From positions 2,046,001-2,110,000 of the forward strand of contig NZ_VFYP01000001.1 of NCBI RefSeq assembly GCF_006443685.1: a DNA stretch of 64,000 nt. The letters run 5' to 3'. A program made the position numbers and the translations under genes. This stretch comes from Rhizobium glycinendophyticum. Its GTDB lineage: Bacteria; Pseudomonadota; Alphaproteobacteria; Rhizobiales; Rhizobiaceae. The notes under the pieces were generated by a model that was given only the letters and a program-made list of their open reading frames with translations, made no database searches and was not told where the DNA came from. Positions 16,749-24,443 of this stretch are shown one piece after another (position 1 is the first letter of the stretch; the number at the start of each line of letters is the position of its first letter).

Positions 16749-16846
16749 CGCGGCCCCTCGAATTTATAATGTGGGCGCCAGACTTCTTCCTGGATCATGT
16801 CCGCCACCCGATGACCTCCGCCTTGCTCCCTGGCAACGGGACCCTT

Positions 16847-18412
16847 TCAGGAGAAGGCGTCCGGCATGGAATTCTTCCGGTCAGCGACATAGGCAAGCAG
16901 CGCCTCGTCGATGGCAGGGTCGAGCGCCGGGGCCTCGTAAGCGTCGAGCCAGGAGCGGCAAAGCGCGTTCGCCCGGTCCTCGATCCGCTTGCGTCCCTCG
17001 ATTTCCCACTGTTCGAAGGAATTGTTGTCTGCGAGCGCCGAACGATAGAAAGCCGTCTGGAAGTTGGCCTGGGTATGGGCGCAGCCGAGATAATGGGCGC
17101 CGGGGCCCACTTCGCGGATGGCATCCATCGCCTGACCGCTCTCAGACAGATCAACGCCTTCTGCCATCTTCTGCATCATGCCGAGCTGGTCCTGGTCGAT
17201 CATGAACTTCTCGTAGCAGGCGGCCAGACCGCCTTCGAGCCAGCCGGCCGCATGCAGAACGAAGTTCGCGCCGGCCAGGAGCGTCATGTTGAGCGTATTG
17301 GCGCTCTCGTGTGCCGCCTGGGCATCCGGAACCTTCGAGGCACAGAGCGAACCGCCCGTACGGAACGGCAGGCCCATGCGACGTGCGAGCTGAGCTGCGC
17401 CATAGGAGACCAGTGCCGGCTCCGGCGTGCCGAATGTCGGCGCGCCGGACTGCATCGAGATCGATGCCGCGAAGGTGCCGAACAGCACCGGTGCGCCCGG
17501 ACGGATGAGCTGGGTGAACGAGGCGCCCGCGAGAACTTCGGCGAGGATCTGCGTCAGCGTGCCGGCGACGGTGACGGGGCTCATGGCGCCGGACAGGATG
17601 AACGGCGAAATGACCGAAGCCTGGTTGTGCCGCGCATAAACCTTGGCCGCCCCCAGCATGGTCTCGTCGAAGACCATCGGCGAGTTGGCATTGATGAGGT
17701 TGAGCATGACGCAGTTGTTCTCGACGAACTCGTCACCGAAGACGAGTTTCGCCATCGCGACCGAATCTTCCGCACGCTCGGGCGCCGTGACCGAGCCCAT
17801 GAACGGCTTGTCGGAATATTTGATATGGCTGTAAACCATGTCCAGGTGGCGCTTGTTCACCGGGATGTCGACCGGCTCGCAGACCGTGCCACCCGACGAG
17901 TGGATCGATGGCGCCATATAGGCGAGCTTGACGAAATTTCGGAAATCCTCGAGCGTCGCATAGCGCCTGACGCCTTCGAGGTCGCGCACGAAGGGCGAAC
18001 CATAGACCGGCGCGAACACCGTCGCATTGCCGCCGATGCGCACATTGCGCTCCGGATTGCGGGCATGCCAGGTGAATTCGGAAGGTGCCGTCTTCAAAAG
18101 TTCGCGGCAAAGGCCCTTGGGGAAATGGACCCGCTCGCCCTTCACGTCTGCGCCCGCCTCTCTCCACAGCTCCAGCGCTTCCGCGTCGTCTCGGAACTCG
18201 ATGCCGATTTCTTCCAGAACCGTATCGGCATTGCGCTCGATCAGTTCCAGGCCTTCCTCGTCCAGGACCTCGTAGGTCCGGATCTTGCGGGTGATATAGG
18301 GCATGGCCGGACCGGCACCGCCACCGCTGCGCGATGCCCTGCGGGCCGCAGCCCCACGTCCTTCGCCGCGTTGGCGGCGGCCTGTGCTCGGTTCTGCCGA
18401 AATATCGTCCAT
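16847..18412 (-). CDS. Trimethylamine methyltransferase (MttB) family, non-pyrrolysine: probable glycine betaine:corrinoid methyltransferase
   Basis: A 521-residue TIM-barrel methyltransferase from the ATG at 18412 (GAGGAAACAGAC upstream). The N-terminal 35 residues are Arg/Gly-rich and lie outside the family. The remainder aligns throughout with MttB-type proteins (for example ADTVLEEIGIEFRDD, MAPSIHSSGGTVCEP and FGTFAASISMQSGAPTFG). The frame has no internal amber codon, so it is the non-Pyl branch, whose studied members demethylate glycine betaine (MtgB), proline betaine or carnitine rather than trimethylamine. It should transfer a methyl group to Co(I) of the corrinoid protein encoded divergently at 18683. 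The betaine-type transporter upstream favours glycine betaine as substrate. Confidence 0.88.
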   Translation of the reverse strand: MDDISAEPSTGRRQRGEGRGAAARRASRSGGGAGPAMPYITRKIRTYEVLDEEGLELIERNADTVLEEIGIEFRDDAEALELWREAGADVKGERVHFPKGLCRELLKTAPSEFTWHARNPERNVRIGGNATVFAPVYGSPFVRDLEGVRRYATLEDFRNFVKLAYMAPSIHSSGGTVCEPVDIPVNKRHLDMVYSHIKYSDKPFMGSVTAPERAEDSVAMAKLVFGDEFVENNCVMLNLINANSPMVFDETMLGAAKVYARHNQASVISPFILSGAMSPVTVAGTLTQILAEVLAGASFTQLIRPGAPVLFGTFAASISMQSGAPTFGTPEPALVSYGAAQLARRMGLPFRTGGSLCASKVPDAQAAHESANTLNMTLLAGANFVLHAAGWLEGGLAACYEKFMIDQDQLGMMQKMAEGVDLSESGQAMDAIREVGPGAHYLGCAHTQANFQTAFYRSALADNNSFEQWEIEGRKRIEDRANALCRSWLDAYEAPALDPAIDEALLAYVADRKNSMPDAFS

Positions 18413-18682
18413 GTCTGTTTCCTCACTCGAGCGCTCGTTTGCGCTGCTTCTCTCCTTCAATATGCTATTCCAATCCGCCTGTGAAACCATCCTTTATGCG
18501 CCAACCGCTTGTGTCCCACAGACATCGGCTTTTGTGCGGCTTGTCTCTCACCGTCGCTTTTCAGGGTGGCCACGTCGTAATCGAAAAGAGTTTTTCACGA
18601 ACTTGAGGTTTAACTTCCAATCGGGCAGTCTCATGCCCGGCGCGACCGGAATCGCGTTGAAAAAGAAGCGGGAAGCACCATC
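18413..18682. promoter_or_regulatory. Divergent promoter region of methyltransferase and corrinoid-protein genes
   Basis: 270 bases shared by two divergent genes whose products should act together. It includes a diverged copy (about 18604-18625) of the repeat that bounds the 53.6-54.6 kb segment. The similar words ATTCCAATC (about 18469) and CTTCCAATC (about 18615) might be paired regulator sites. No specific regulator can be assigned. Confidence 0.45.
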
Positions 18683-19384
18683 ATGGCCGACGACGACATC
18701 ATTCTTTCCGAACTCTCCGACGAAGAGCTCGTGCAGCAGATGCATGACGACCTGTACGACGGTTTGAAGGAGGAGATCGAGGAAGCGACACAGATTCTCT
18801 TGGATCGCGGCTGGGCTCCCTACGACATCCTGACCCAGGCGCTCGTCGAAGGCATGCGCATCGTCGGCATCGACTTCCGCGATGGCATTCTCTTCGTGCC
18901 CGAAGTCTTGCTGTCGGCCAATGCGATGAAGGCCGGCATGACGATCCTGCGTCCGCTGCTTGCCGCCACCGGTGCCCCGAAGCAGGGCAAGATGGTCATC
19001 GGCACCGTCAAGGGTGACATCCACGACATCGGCAAGAACCTCGTCGGCATGATGATGGAAGGTGCTGGATTCGATGTCATCGACCTCGGCATCAACAATC
19101 CGGTCGAAAACTATCTCGAGGCGCTCGAACGCGAAAAGCCGGATATTCTCGGCATGTCCGCGCTGCTCACCACCACCATGCCTTACATGAAGGTGGTCAT
19201 CGACACGATGAAGGAGAAAGGCATTCGCGACGATTACGTCGTTCTCGTCGGCGGTGCTCCGCTCAACGAAGAATTCGGCAAGGCCGTCGGTGCCGATGCC
19301 TATTGTCGCGATGCGGCCGTGGCGGTCGAAACCGCCAAGGAATTTATAAGCCGCAAGCACAACAGCTTGGGCGCCCGCGCCTGA
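18683..19384 (+). CDS. Corrinoid protein (MtbC/MtgC-like methyl carrier)
   Basis: A 233-residue methyl-carrier protein. An N-terminal helical cap domain (about 10-95) precedes a B12-binding Rossmann domain. The cobalt-ligating motif DIHDIGKN is at 112-119 with His114 as lower axial ligand, followed by GMSALLTTTM (157-166) and VGGAPL (189-194). It would accept methyl groups from the MttB-family enzyme and donate them to THF through the methyltransferase at 24444. A GC-rich hairpin follows the stop. Confidence 0.93.
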   Translation: MADDDIILSELSDEELVQQMHDDLYDGLKEEIEEATQILLDRGWAPYDILTQALVEGMRIVGIDFRDGILFVPEVLLSANAMKAGMTILRPLLAATGAPKQGKMVIGTVKGDIHDIGKNLVGMMMEGAGFDVIDLGINNPVENYLEALEREKPDILGMSALLTTTMPYMKVVIDTMKEKGIRDDYVVLVGGAPLNEEFGKAVGADAYCRDAAVAVETAKEFISRKHNSLGARA

Positions 19385-19400
19385 GGCTGAAAAGAAGAAA

Positions 19401-19424
19401 GCCGGCCCTTAGAGGCCGGCTTCT
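19401..19424 (+). terminator. Terminator after the corrinoid-protein gene
   Basis: Stem GCCGGCC / GGCCGGC with a six-base loop, flanked by AAGAAGAAA on the left and TTCTGT on the right. The symmetrical A/T flanks mean it may act in both directions. The loop contains the stop codon of the small minus-strand gene at 19409-19543. Confidence 0.65.
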
Positions 19425-19543
19425 GTGACGAGACCCGCATGGCGGGCGGGTGCGAGTCGTTCGACCGCGACCTGCCCGCCTGCAATCAGGATGGCCGCCA
19501 GCATATAGATGGCACTGGCCTTTGCGATACCGGTGAGCGTCAT
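19409..19543 (-). CDS. Small single-span membrane protein (44 aa)
   Basis: A 44-residue frame MTLTGIAKASAIYMLAAILI... preceded by a very good AGGAGACGAGC site. One membrane helix spans about 8-23, followed by a short basic tail (ERLAPARHAGLVTEAGL). Its stop lies within the loop of the terminator hairpin of the convergent corrinoid-protein gene. No family is known; the ribosome-binding site is the main support. Confidence 0.55.
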   Translation of the reverse strand: MTLTGIAKASAIYMLAAILIAGGQVAVERLAPARHAGLVTEAGL

Positions 19544-19577
19544 GCTCGTCTCCTGATGGTTGAAACCTGTTTCTGAC

Positions 19578-19598
19578 GGGGCGCCGGCTAAGCGCCCC
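19578..19598 (-). terminator. Hairpin after the first entericidin gene
   Basis: GGGGCGC and GCGCCCC arms with a seven-base loop just past the stop of the minus-strand lipoprotein gene. There is no clear U tract, so it could be a processing or stability hairpin. Confidence 0.45.
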
Positions 19599-19606
19599 TC
19601 TCAGCA

Positions 19607-19768
19607 TCAGTTCGCAGCAGCGGAGTCGACATTGTTCGCGGCCGACTGGGTTGCGTTGACCGTATTGGCGGCATCCTGGCCGACGCCACGGATCGTGTTG
19701 CCGCAAGACGACAATGCGAAGACGGTGAGAACGAGGGCTGCGCCGGCGGTCAGTTTTTTCGCCATCAT
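19607..19768 (-). CDS. Entericidin-like lipoprotein, copy 1
   Basis: A 53-residue lipoprotein starting MMAKKLTAGAALVLTVFAL with the lipobox LSSC, then the entericidin core CGNTIRGVGQDAANTVNAT. AGAAGG lies nine bases before the first of two ATGs. Entericidin A/B family members are tiny cell-envelope lipoproteins. A related gene lies at 20444-20611, on the other side of the DUF1638 gene. The Ser/Asn/Ala-rich tail is typical. Confidence 0.85.
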   Translation of the reverse strand: MMAKKLTAGAALVLTVFALSSCGNTIRGVGQDAANTVNATQSAANNVDSAAAN

Positions 19769-19806
19769 GTGAGTATACCTTCTGTCGGTGTGACGGGTGA
19801 AATGCG

Positions 19807-20460
19807 ATGGAACAACGCATCACAACGGAAAAAGTTCACGTGATCGCATGCGGTGCGATCGCGAGGGAGATCCTAGCCGTCAAGACGTTGAACGGGCTCG
19901 ATCATCTGACGCTCGAATGCCTGCCGGCGATCTGGCACGTCCACCCGCAAAAGATCGCGCCGGCGCTGCGCGAAAAGATCGCGGAGGCCCGCGCCGCCGG
20001 CCACGAAAACATCTTCATCGGTTACGCCGAATGCGGCACACAAGGCGAAGTCGACAAGATCTGCTCTGAAGAGGGCATCACCCGCCTCTCCGGCCCTCAC
20101 TGTTACGCCTTCTTCACGGGGACGGAAAAATTCCTCGCCGAATGCGACAGCGAATTCACCGCCTTCTATCTCACAGATCTCATCACCCGCCAGTTCGAGG
20201 CCTTCGTGATCGAACCGCTGAAGCTCGACCGCCACCCCGAACTGCGCGACATGGTCTTCGGCAATTACACGAAGATCGTCTACCTCGCCCAAACGGAAGA
20301 CGCCGAACTCCAGGCCAAGGCGAAATGGGCGGCCGACTACCTGAAGCTGGATTACGAATACCGCTTCACCGGTTATGGTGATCTCAATCCCGAACTCGTC
20401 GCTGCGGCGCGCGGATCGTCCCGCGCAACCGTCTCAAGCGCGATCAGTTCACCGAATTGA
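19807..20460 (+). CDS. DUF1638 domain protein, corrinoid-methyltransferase associated
   Basis: A 217-residue soluble protein matching DUF1638, which is often encoded beside corrinoid methyltransferases. Recognisable parts are VIACGAIAREI near the N-terminus, HVHPQKIAPALREKI, and GYAECGTQGEVDKIC with conserved cysteines that could bind a metal or cofactor. Its function is unknown. It lies downstream of the corrinoid-protein gene and is flanked by entericidin-like genes on the opposite strand; its last 17 bases overlap the second of them. A role in corrinoid loading or repair is inference. Confidence 0.75.
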   Translation: MEQRITTEKVHVIACGAIAREILAVKTLNGLDHLTLECLPAIWHVHPQKIAPALREKIAEARAAGHENIFIGYAECGTQGEVDKICSEEGITRLSGPHCYAFFTGTEKFLAECDSEFTAFYLTDLITRQFEAFVIEPLKLDRHPELRDMVFGNYTKIVYLAQTEDAELQAKAKWAADYLKLDYEYRFTGYGDLNPELVAAARGSSRATVSSAISSPN

Positions 20461-20611
20461 CGACGCTGCGTCCGGCATCCTGCGTCGCATCGACCGCATT
20501 GCCGAGGTCGTTGCCGATCCCGCGGATCGTATTGCCGCAGGACGACAATCCGAGCATGAAGGCAACGATAAGCGCCAGTCGCGCAGAGTGGTTGAACGAC
20601 AGATGAGCCAT
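20444..20611 (-). CDS. Entericidin-like lipoprotein, copy 2
   Basis: A 55-residue lipoprotein: MAHLSFNHSARLALIVAFM, lipobox LSSC, then CGNTIRGIGNDLGNAVDAT. It is clearly paralogous to the gene at 19607-19768. GGGGAGA precedes the ATG. The 3' end overlaps that of the plus-strand DUF1638 gene by 17 bases. Confidence 0.8.
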   Translation of the reverse strand: MAHLSFNHSARLALIVAFMLGLSSCGNTIRGIGNDLGNAVDATQDAGRSVVNSVN

Positions 20612-20823
20612 GACGAATCTCCCCGGTCAGGCGGCAATTGAGCGTCCATTCGCTCGCAAAGGATCGGGGAAAAATCAAGGCAGGACGGTAAGCCGATCTT
20701 TGCTTTCATCATCCCTTCACCATGCTTGCGGATCCCCATGCGTAACAGCCACCCCTTAATTGCCCTGTAATCATCCCCGGCCACACTGCTCCACAGGTCA
20801 ACAAGAAACCAAGAGAAGCAGAA

Positions 20824-21471
20824 ATGACCGACGGGGCGGAAACGTGGAGCGCAAAGATTGCGGCCACGACGGAAAGACAGACGACGGAGAATCTCTCGGA
20901 CCTGCTGGTCCGTCTGGCGCGCACCACCGACCGCAAGGTGACGATCCGCGACATCGCGATCGCCCTGCAGGATAGGTCCTTCGGTGCTTTCCTCCTGGTC
21001 TTTGCGCTTCCCAATCTCGTGCCCCTGCCCCCGGGCAGCACCTTCATCCTGGCTCTGCCGCTCGTCTTCGTCGCCTGGCAGATGGCGATGTCTCCCGGTG
21101 GCCGCGTCTTCTTCCCGCGGGTCGTCAGCGACTACGGCGTCGAACCGCAGACCTTCGAGGCGATCGTCAAGCGCCTTGTCCCCTGGATGCGTTGGGCTGA
21201 AAAGCTTGTCATTCCGCGCTTCTGGCTGTTCGAAAGCCGGTTTGCCGAACGTCTGATCGGTCTCCTGGCGCTCATCCTCGCCATCGTCGTCTTCCTGCCG
21301 ATCCCGCTCGGCAACTGGCCGCCGGCCTTTGCGCTCGCCGTGCTCGGTTTCGCCCATTCCCAGCGCGATGGCCTCGGTGTCGTCGTCGGCTGCCTGATCG
21401 GCCTGCTCTCCCTCGCCGTCGCCGGCTTCGTCGTCTACACGGCCTTCGCCGTGGTCTCTCTCGTCGTCTGA
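20824..21471 (+). CDS. exoD: ExoD family exopolysaccharide synthesis protein
   Basis: A 215-residue inner-membrane protein of the ExoD family. A soluble N-terminal part (to about 55) is followed by four or five hydrophobic helices, with the family motif LPNLVPLPPGSTFILALPLVFVA near residues 61-83. ExoD of Sinorhizobium affects exopolysaccharide and alkali tolerance, though its molecular role is unclear. Its stop overlaps the start of the formyltransferase-like gene (TGATG), so the two are coupled. Confidence 0.85.
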   Translation: MTDGAETWSAKIAATTERQTTENLSDLLVRLARTTDRKVTIRDIAIALQDRSFGAFLLVFALPNLVPLPPGSTFILALPLVFVAWQMAMSPGGRVFFPRVVSDYGVEPQTFEAIVKRLVPWMRWAEKLVIPRFWLFESRFAERLIGLLALILAIVVFLPIPLGNWPPAFALAVLGFAHSQRDGLGVVVGCLIGLLSLAVAGFVVYTAFAVVSLVV

Positions 21472-22259
21472 TGTCTGTGAAAACCACTGAACCTGCTGGC
21501 CGCAAGGTGCTCGTCATGACCGCCGGCGGCCTCAATCCGTCCATCGTCGTCCAGCACCTGGTTCGCTCGGGATTGGACGTCGAAGTCATTCTCGAACAAC
21601 CCGAAGGCAAGGGCGAGATCACCCGTCGCCGGGCGAAGCGACTTGGCTGGATCGAGGCACTCGGCCAGCTCGGCACGATGATGGCCGCTCGTGCCCTGCG
21701 ACGCCTCGCCGACCGCCGTGTCGCAGAGCTGGTTCAAAGACATGGCTTTGACCGGAGCCTGCCCGACACCGTCCCGATCCATCCCGTCACTTCGATCAAC
21801 GCGGCAGAAACGCGCGAACTCGTCGATGAATTGAGACCCGGCGCCATCCTGCTCGTCTCGACCCGCCTGATGACCGCCAGACAGCTCGGCGCCCTGCCCT
21901 GCCCGGTCATCAACCTGCACGCCGGCATCAATCCCGCGTATCGCGGCCAGATGGGCGGCTACTGGTCCTTGCGTGAAAACGACGCGAATAATTTCGGCGC
22001 CACCCTGCATCTGGTCGACGCCGGCACAGATACCGGTGGCACGCTCTACGAAGTCCGCACGCGGCCCGGACCCGGCGATTTCATCTCCACCTATCCGCTG
22101 CTGCTGACGCTCGCTGCGCTCGATATCACGCGAAAGTCGCTGGAAGACGCCCTGGCCGGCCGCCTCGCCCCCGTTCGGCCCTCGGGTCCCTCCGCACTGC
22201 GCTTCCCCCCCACCCTTTGGTCGTGGATCTGGTGCGGCCTCACGCGCCGAATCTGGTAA
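21471..22259 (+). CDS. Formyltransferase-family protein
   Basis: A 262-residue protein with a formyl-transferase N-domain fold. The catalytic signature is INLHAGINPAYRGQMGGYW with Asn, His and the later Asp in HLVDAGTDTGG. No C-terminal Fmt domain is present. Such proteins use 10-formyl-THF to formylate an amine, often a sugar or amino acid; the acceptor is unknown. It is translationally coupled to exoD, suggesting a cell-surface role, although its folate dependence would also fit the C1 genes that follow. Confidence 0.75.
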   Translation: MSVKTTEPAGRKVLVMTAGGLNPSIVVQHLVRSGLDVEVILEQPEGKGEITRRRAKRLGWIEALGQLGTMMAARALRRLADRRVAELVQRHGFDRSLPDTVPIHPVTSINAAETRELVDELRPGAILLVSTRLMTARQLGALPCPVINLHAGINPAYRGQMGGYWSLRENDANNFGATLHLVDAGTDTGGTLYEVRTRPGPGDFISTYPLLLTLAALDITRKSLEDALAGRLAPVRPSGPSALRFPPTLWSWIWCGLTRRIW

Positions 22260-22367
22260 AAACATCCGCGATCGTGGCAGCGTCGTTTTTGGCGACTTGC
22301 GACGTCGTGAAGAGCGCAGTCCGGCGAATGCCCCCCGTGCATTCTGCTGGCAAAGGGAGTGAGTGGC

Positions 22368-22670
22368 ATGGCAGACAAGATCGTCGTTTACTGGCGGGAC
22401 ATCCCGGCCCAGGTGATCGTCAAGCAGGGACGTAAATCCGCAAAACGCGAGCTCTCGCTCCGCTTCACCGAAGCCATCGACATGGCCGCGATGCGCACAG
22501 GTGCCGCCGAAACCGACGCCTATCTCGCCGACTGGCGCAAGGCCGATCCGGTGCCGGTCGGTGACGACCTGGATGCGGAAGCCGAAGCGGCTGCCGCAGA
22601 AATTGAGGCCGCCTACGACAAGGCCCGCCTCGTCGCCCTCGTCCATGCCGGAGGCCGCGACAATGGCTGA
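22368..22670 (+). CDS. Virulence-factor family small protein (PF13769-like)
   Basis: A 100-residue acidic protein from the ATG at 22368 (AAGGGAGTGAGTGGC upstream). It begins with the beta-rich segment KIVVYWRDIPAQVIVKQGR and ends in an Ala/Glu-rich helix. It matches a family annotated only as virulence factor, with no known biochemistry. It overlaps the next gene (MetV-like) by eight bases, which implies coupled translation and a role in the C1/corrinoid pathway. Confidence 0.7.
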   Translation: MADKIVVYWRDIPAQVIVKQGRKSAKRELSLRFTEAIDMAAMRTGAAETDAYLADWRKADPVPVGDDLDAEAEAAAAEIEAAYDKARLVALVHAGGRDNG

Positions 22671-23262
22671 ACCCGTGCTCGTCGATCCCGGCCCACCGAA
22701 AAAGGGAAACGCCGCCCCGGCCGCCAAAGCCAAGACCGGTGCCTTCACGCCGGCTGGCGTCTCGCCCAATCGCCGCGCCCGCCGCTCTTATACGATCCGC
22801 CTCTGGGCCGTGCGCAATTCGCGCTTCCTCGAATGGTTCTACCGCAATTTCGCCAATGCCTTTCTCTTCCTCCACCCGGTCTGGAAGAAGCTCGGCTATA
22901 ACAGGGTCGAAAAACCGATCACCTTCGTCGAGCGCAATGTGAAGGGCCTGCTCTTCGACTGTCGCATGTGCGGCCAGTGCGTGCTGTCGTCGACCGGCAT
23001 GTCCTGCCCGATGAACTGTCCCAAGCAGCTGCGCAACGGCCCCTGCGGCGGCGTGCGCGCCAATGGCAATTGCGAGGTCGAACCCGACATGCCCTGCGTC
23101 TGGGTCCAGGCCTGGAGCGGTTCGCGCAACATGGTCGCAGGCGACGCGATCCTGAAGGTGCAGAAGCCGGTCAACCAGTCGCTGCGCGAGACATCCTCCT
23201 GGCTCCGCGTCACGGCAGAAGCCGCCGCCGAGCGCGAAAAGAATACGGCAAAGGAAGCCTGA
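22663..23262 (+). CDS. metV: MetV-like methylene-THF reductase C-terminal domain protein
   Basis: A 199-residue protein with the cysteine-rich signature CRMCGQCVLSSTGMSCP, then NCPKQLRNGPCGG (about 103-132), the hallmark of the MTHFR C-terminal family. In acetogens MetV is the metal-binding partner of MetF. A basic N-terminal segment (about 1-60) includes RRARRSYTIRLWAVRNSRFLEWFYRNF. The gene lies two bases before metF and overlaps the upstream small gene, so all three are one unit. The role here is probably to let MetF oxidise methyl-THF with an acceptor other than free NAD. Confidence 0.82.
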   Translation: MAEPVLVDPGPPKKGNAAPAAKAKTGAFTPAGVSPNRRARRSYTIRLWAVRNSRFLEWFYRNFANAFLFLHPVWKKLGYNRVEKPITFVERNVKGLLFDCRMCGQCVLSSTGMSCPMNCPKQLRNGPCGGVRANGNCEVEPDMPCVWVQAWSGSRNMVAGDAILKVQKPVNQSLRETSSWLRVTAEAAAEREKNTAKEA

Positions 23263-23264
23263 GC

Positions 23265-24362
23265 ATGGCCCAGATCGACGAAAATCCGCTTGGGCCGCAC
23301 CTGCCGCTCGATCCCCTGCCCGGCCATTCCTCCCTCGGCCGCCTGGAGCGCGTGCTCCGCCGCGGCGAGTTCGCCGTCACCGCCGAACTCAATCCGCCCG
23401 ACAGCGCCGACCCGGAAGACGTCTACGAGCGCGCCAAGGTTTTTGACGGCTGGGTCGACGGCATCAATGCGGTCGACGCCTCAGGCGCCAATTGCCATAT
23501 GTCTTCGGTCGGCATCTGCGCCCTTCTGACCCGCATGGGTTATGCGCCGATCATGCAGATCGCCTGCCGCGACAAGAACCGCATCGCCATCCAGGGCGAC
23601 GTGCTGGGGGCTGCCGCCATGGGTGTCGCCAACATCATGTGCCTGACCGGCGACGGCGTACAGGCCGGCGACCAGCCGGGCGCAAAGCCCGTCTTCGACC
23701 TCGACTGCATGTCGCTGCTCGAAACCGTCCGCACCATGCGCGACGAGCAGAAATTCCTCTCCGGCCGCAAGCTGACCAGCCCGCCCAAGGTTTTCCTCGG
23801 CGCCGCGATCAATCCTTTCGCGCCACCCTACGATTTTCGCCCCTACCGGCTCGGCAAGAAGATCGAGGCCGGCGCCCAGTTCGTCCAGAGCCAGTACTGC
23901 TTCGACGTGCCGATGTTCCGCGACTACATGAAGAAGGTCCGCGACCTCGGCTTCCACGAGAAATGCTACATCCTCGTCGGCGTCGGCCCGCTCGCCTCCG
24001 CCAAGACCGCCAAGTGGATCCGCTCCAACGTGCCCGGCATCCATATTCCCGACCATGTGATCGCCCGCCTCGAAGGCGCGCAGGATCAGAAGAAGGAAGG
24101 CAAGCAGCTCTGCATCGACATCATCAACGAGGTGAAGGAGATCGAGGGCGTCTCCGGCGTGCATGTCATGGCCTATCGCCAGGAAGAATATGTCGCCGAA
24201 ATCGTCCATGAATCCGGCATCCTCAAGGGCCGCAAGCCCTGGAAACGCGAACACGCCCGGGCCGACGACATCGCCGCCGAGCGCATGCGCGAGATCGGCG
24301 CCGATCCCGTCCAGGACCAGCAGGAAATGGCGGCGAAAGCCGCCCATGGCGAGCCCCACTGA
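23265..24362 (+). CDS. metF: Methylenetetrahydrofolate reductase
   Basis: A 365-residue FAD-dependent TIM-barrel enzyme interconverting methylene-THF and methyl-THF. Typical segments are FAVTAELNPPDSADPEDVYE near residue 35, IMCLTGDGVQAGDQ and QFVQSQYCFDVPMF. The C-terminal 60 residues (GRKPWKREHARADD...) extend beyond the usual ~300-residue MetF. It directly follows metV and precedes the methyl-THF:corrinoid methyltransferase gene, so its likely direction is oxidation of methyl groups coming from betaine. Confidence 0.9.
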   Translation: MAQIDENPLGPHLPLDPLPGHSSLGRLERVLRRGEFAVTAELNPPDSADPEDVYERAKVFDGWVDGINAVDASGANCHMSSVGICALLTRMGYAPIMQIACRDKNRIAIQGDVLGAAAMGVANIMCLTGDGVQAGDQPGAKPVFDLDCMSLLETVRTMRDEQKFLSGRKLTSPPKVFLGAAINPFAPPYDFRPYRLGKKIEAGAQFVQSQYCFDVPMFRDYMKKVRDLGFHEKCYILVGVGPLASAKTAKWIRSNVPGIHIPDHVIARLEGAQDQKKEGKQLCIDIINEVKEIEGVSGVHVMAYRQEEYVAEIVHESGILKGRKPWKREHARADDIAAERMREIGADPVQDQQEMAAKAAHGEPH

Positions 24363-24443
24363 AGAGCCCATTGCCTTTCGTCGGCTTTTGCCGACACATC
24401 CCATTCTCGCCGCGCAACAGCCGGCATCGACCGGAGGACTGAA

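Noticed and set aside
16847..18412. Pyrrolysine-type trimethylamine methyltransferase
   Set aside because: The frame has no internal TAG to be read as pyrrolysine, and no pyl genes are in the window. It belongs to the non-Pyl branch of the family.
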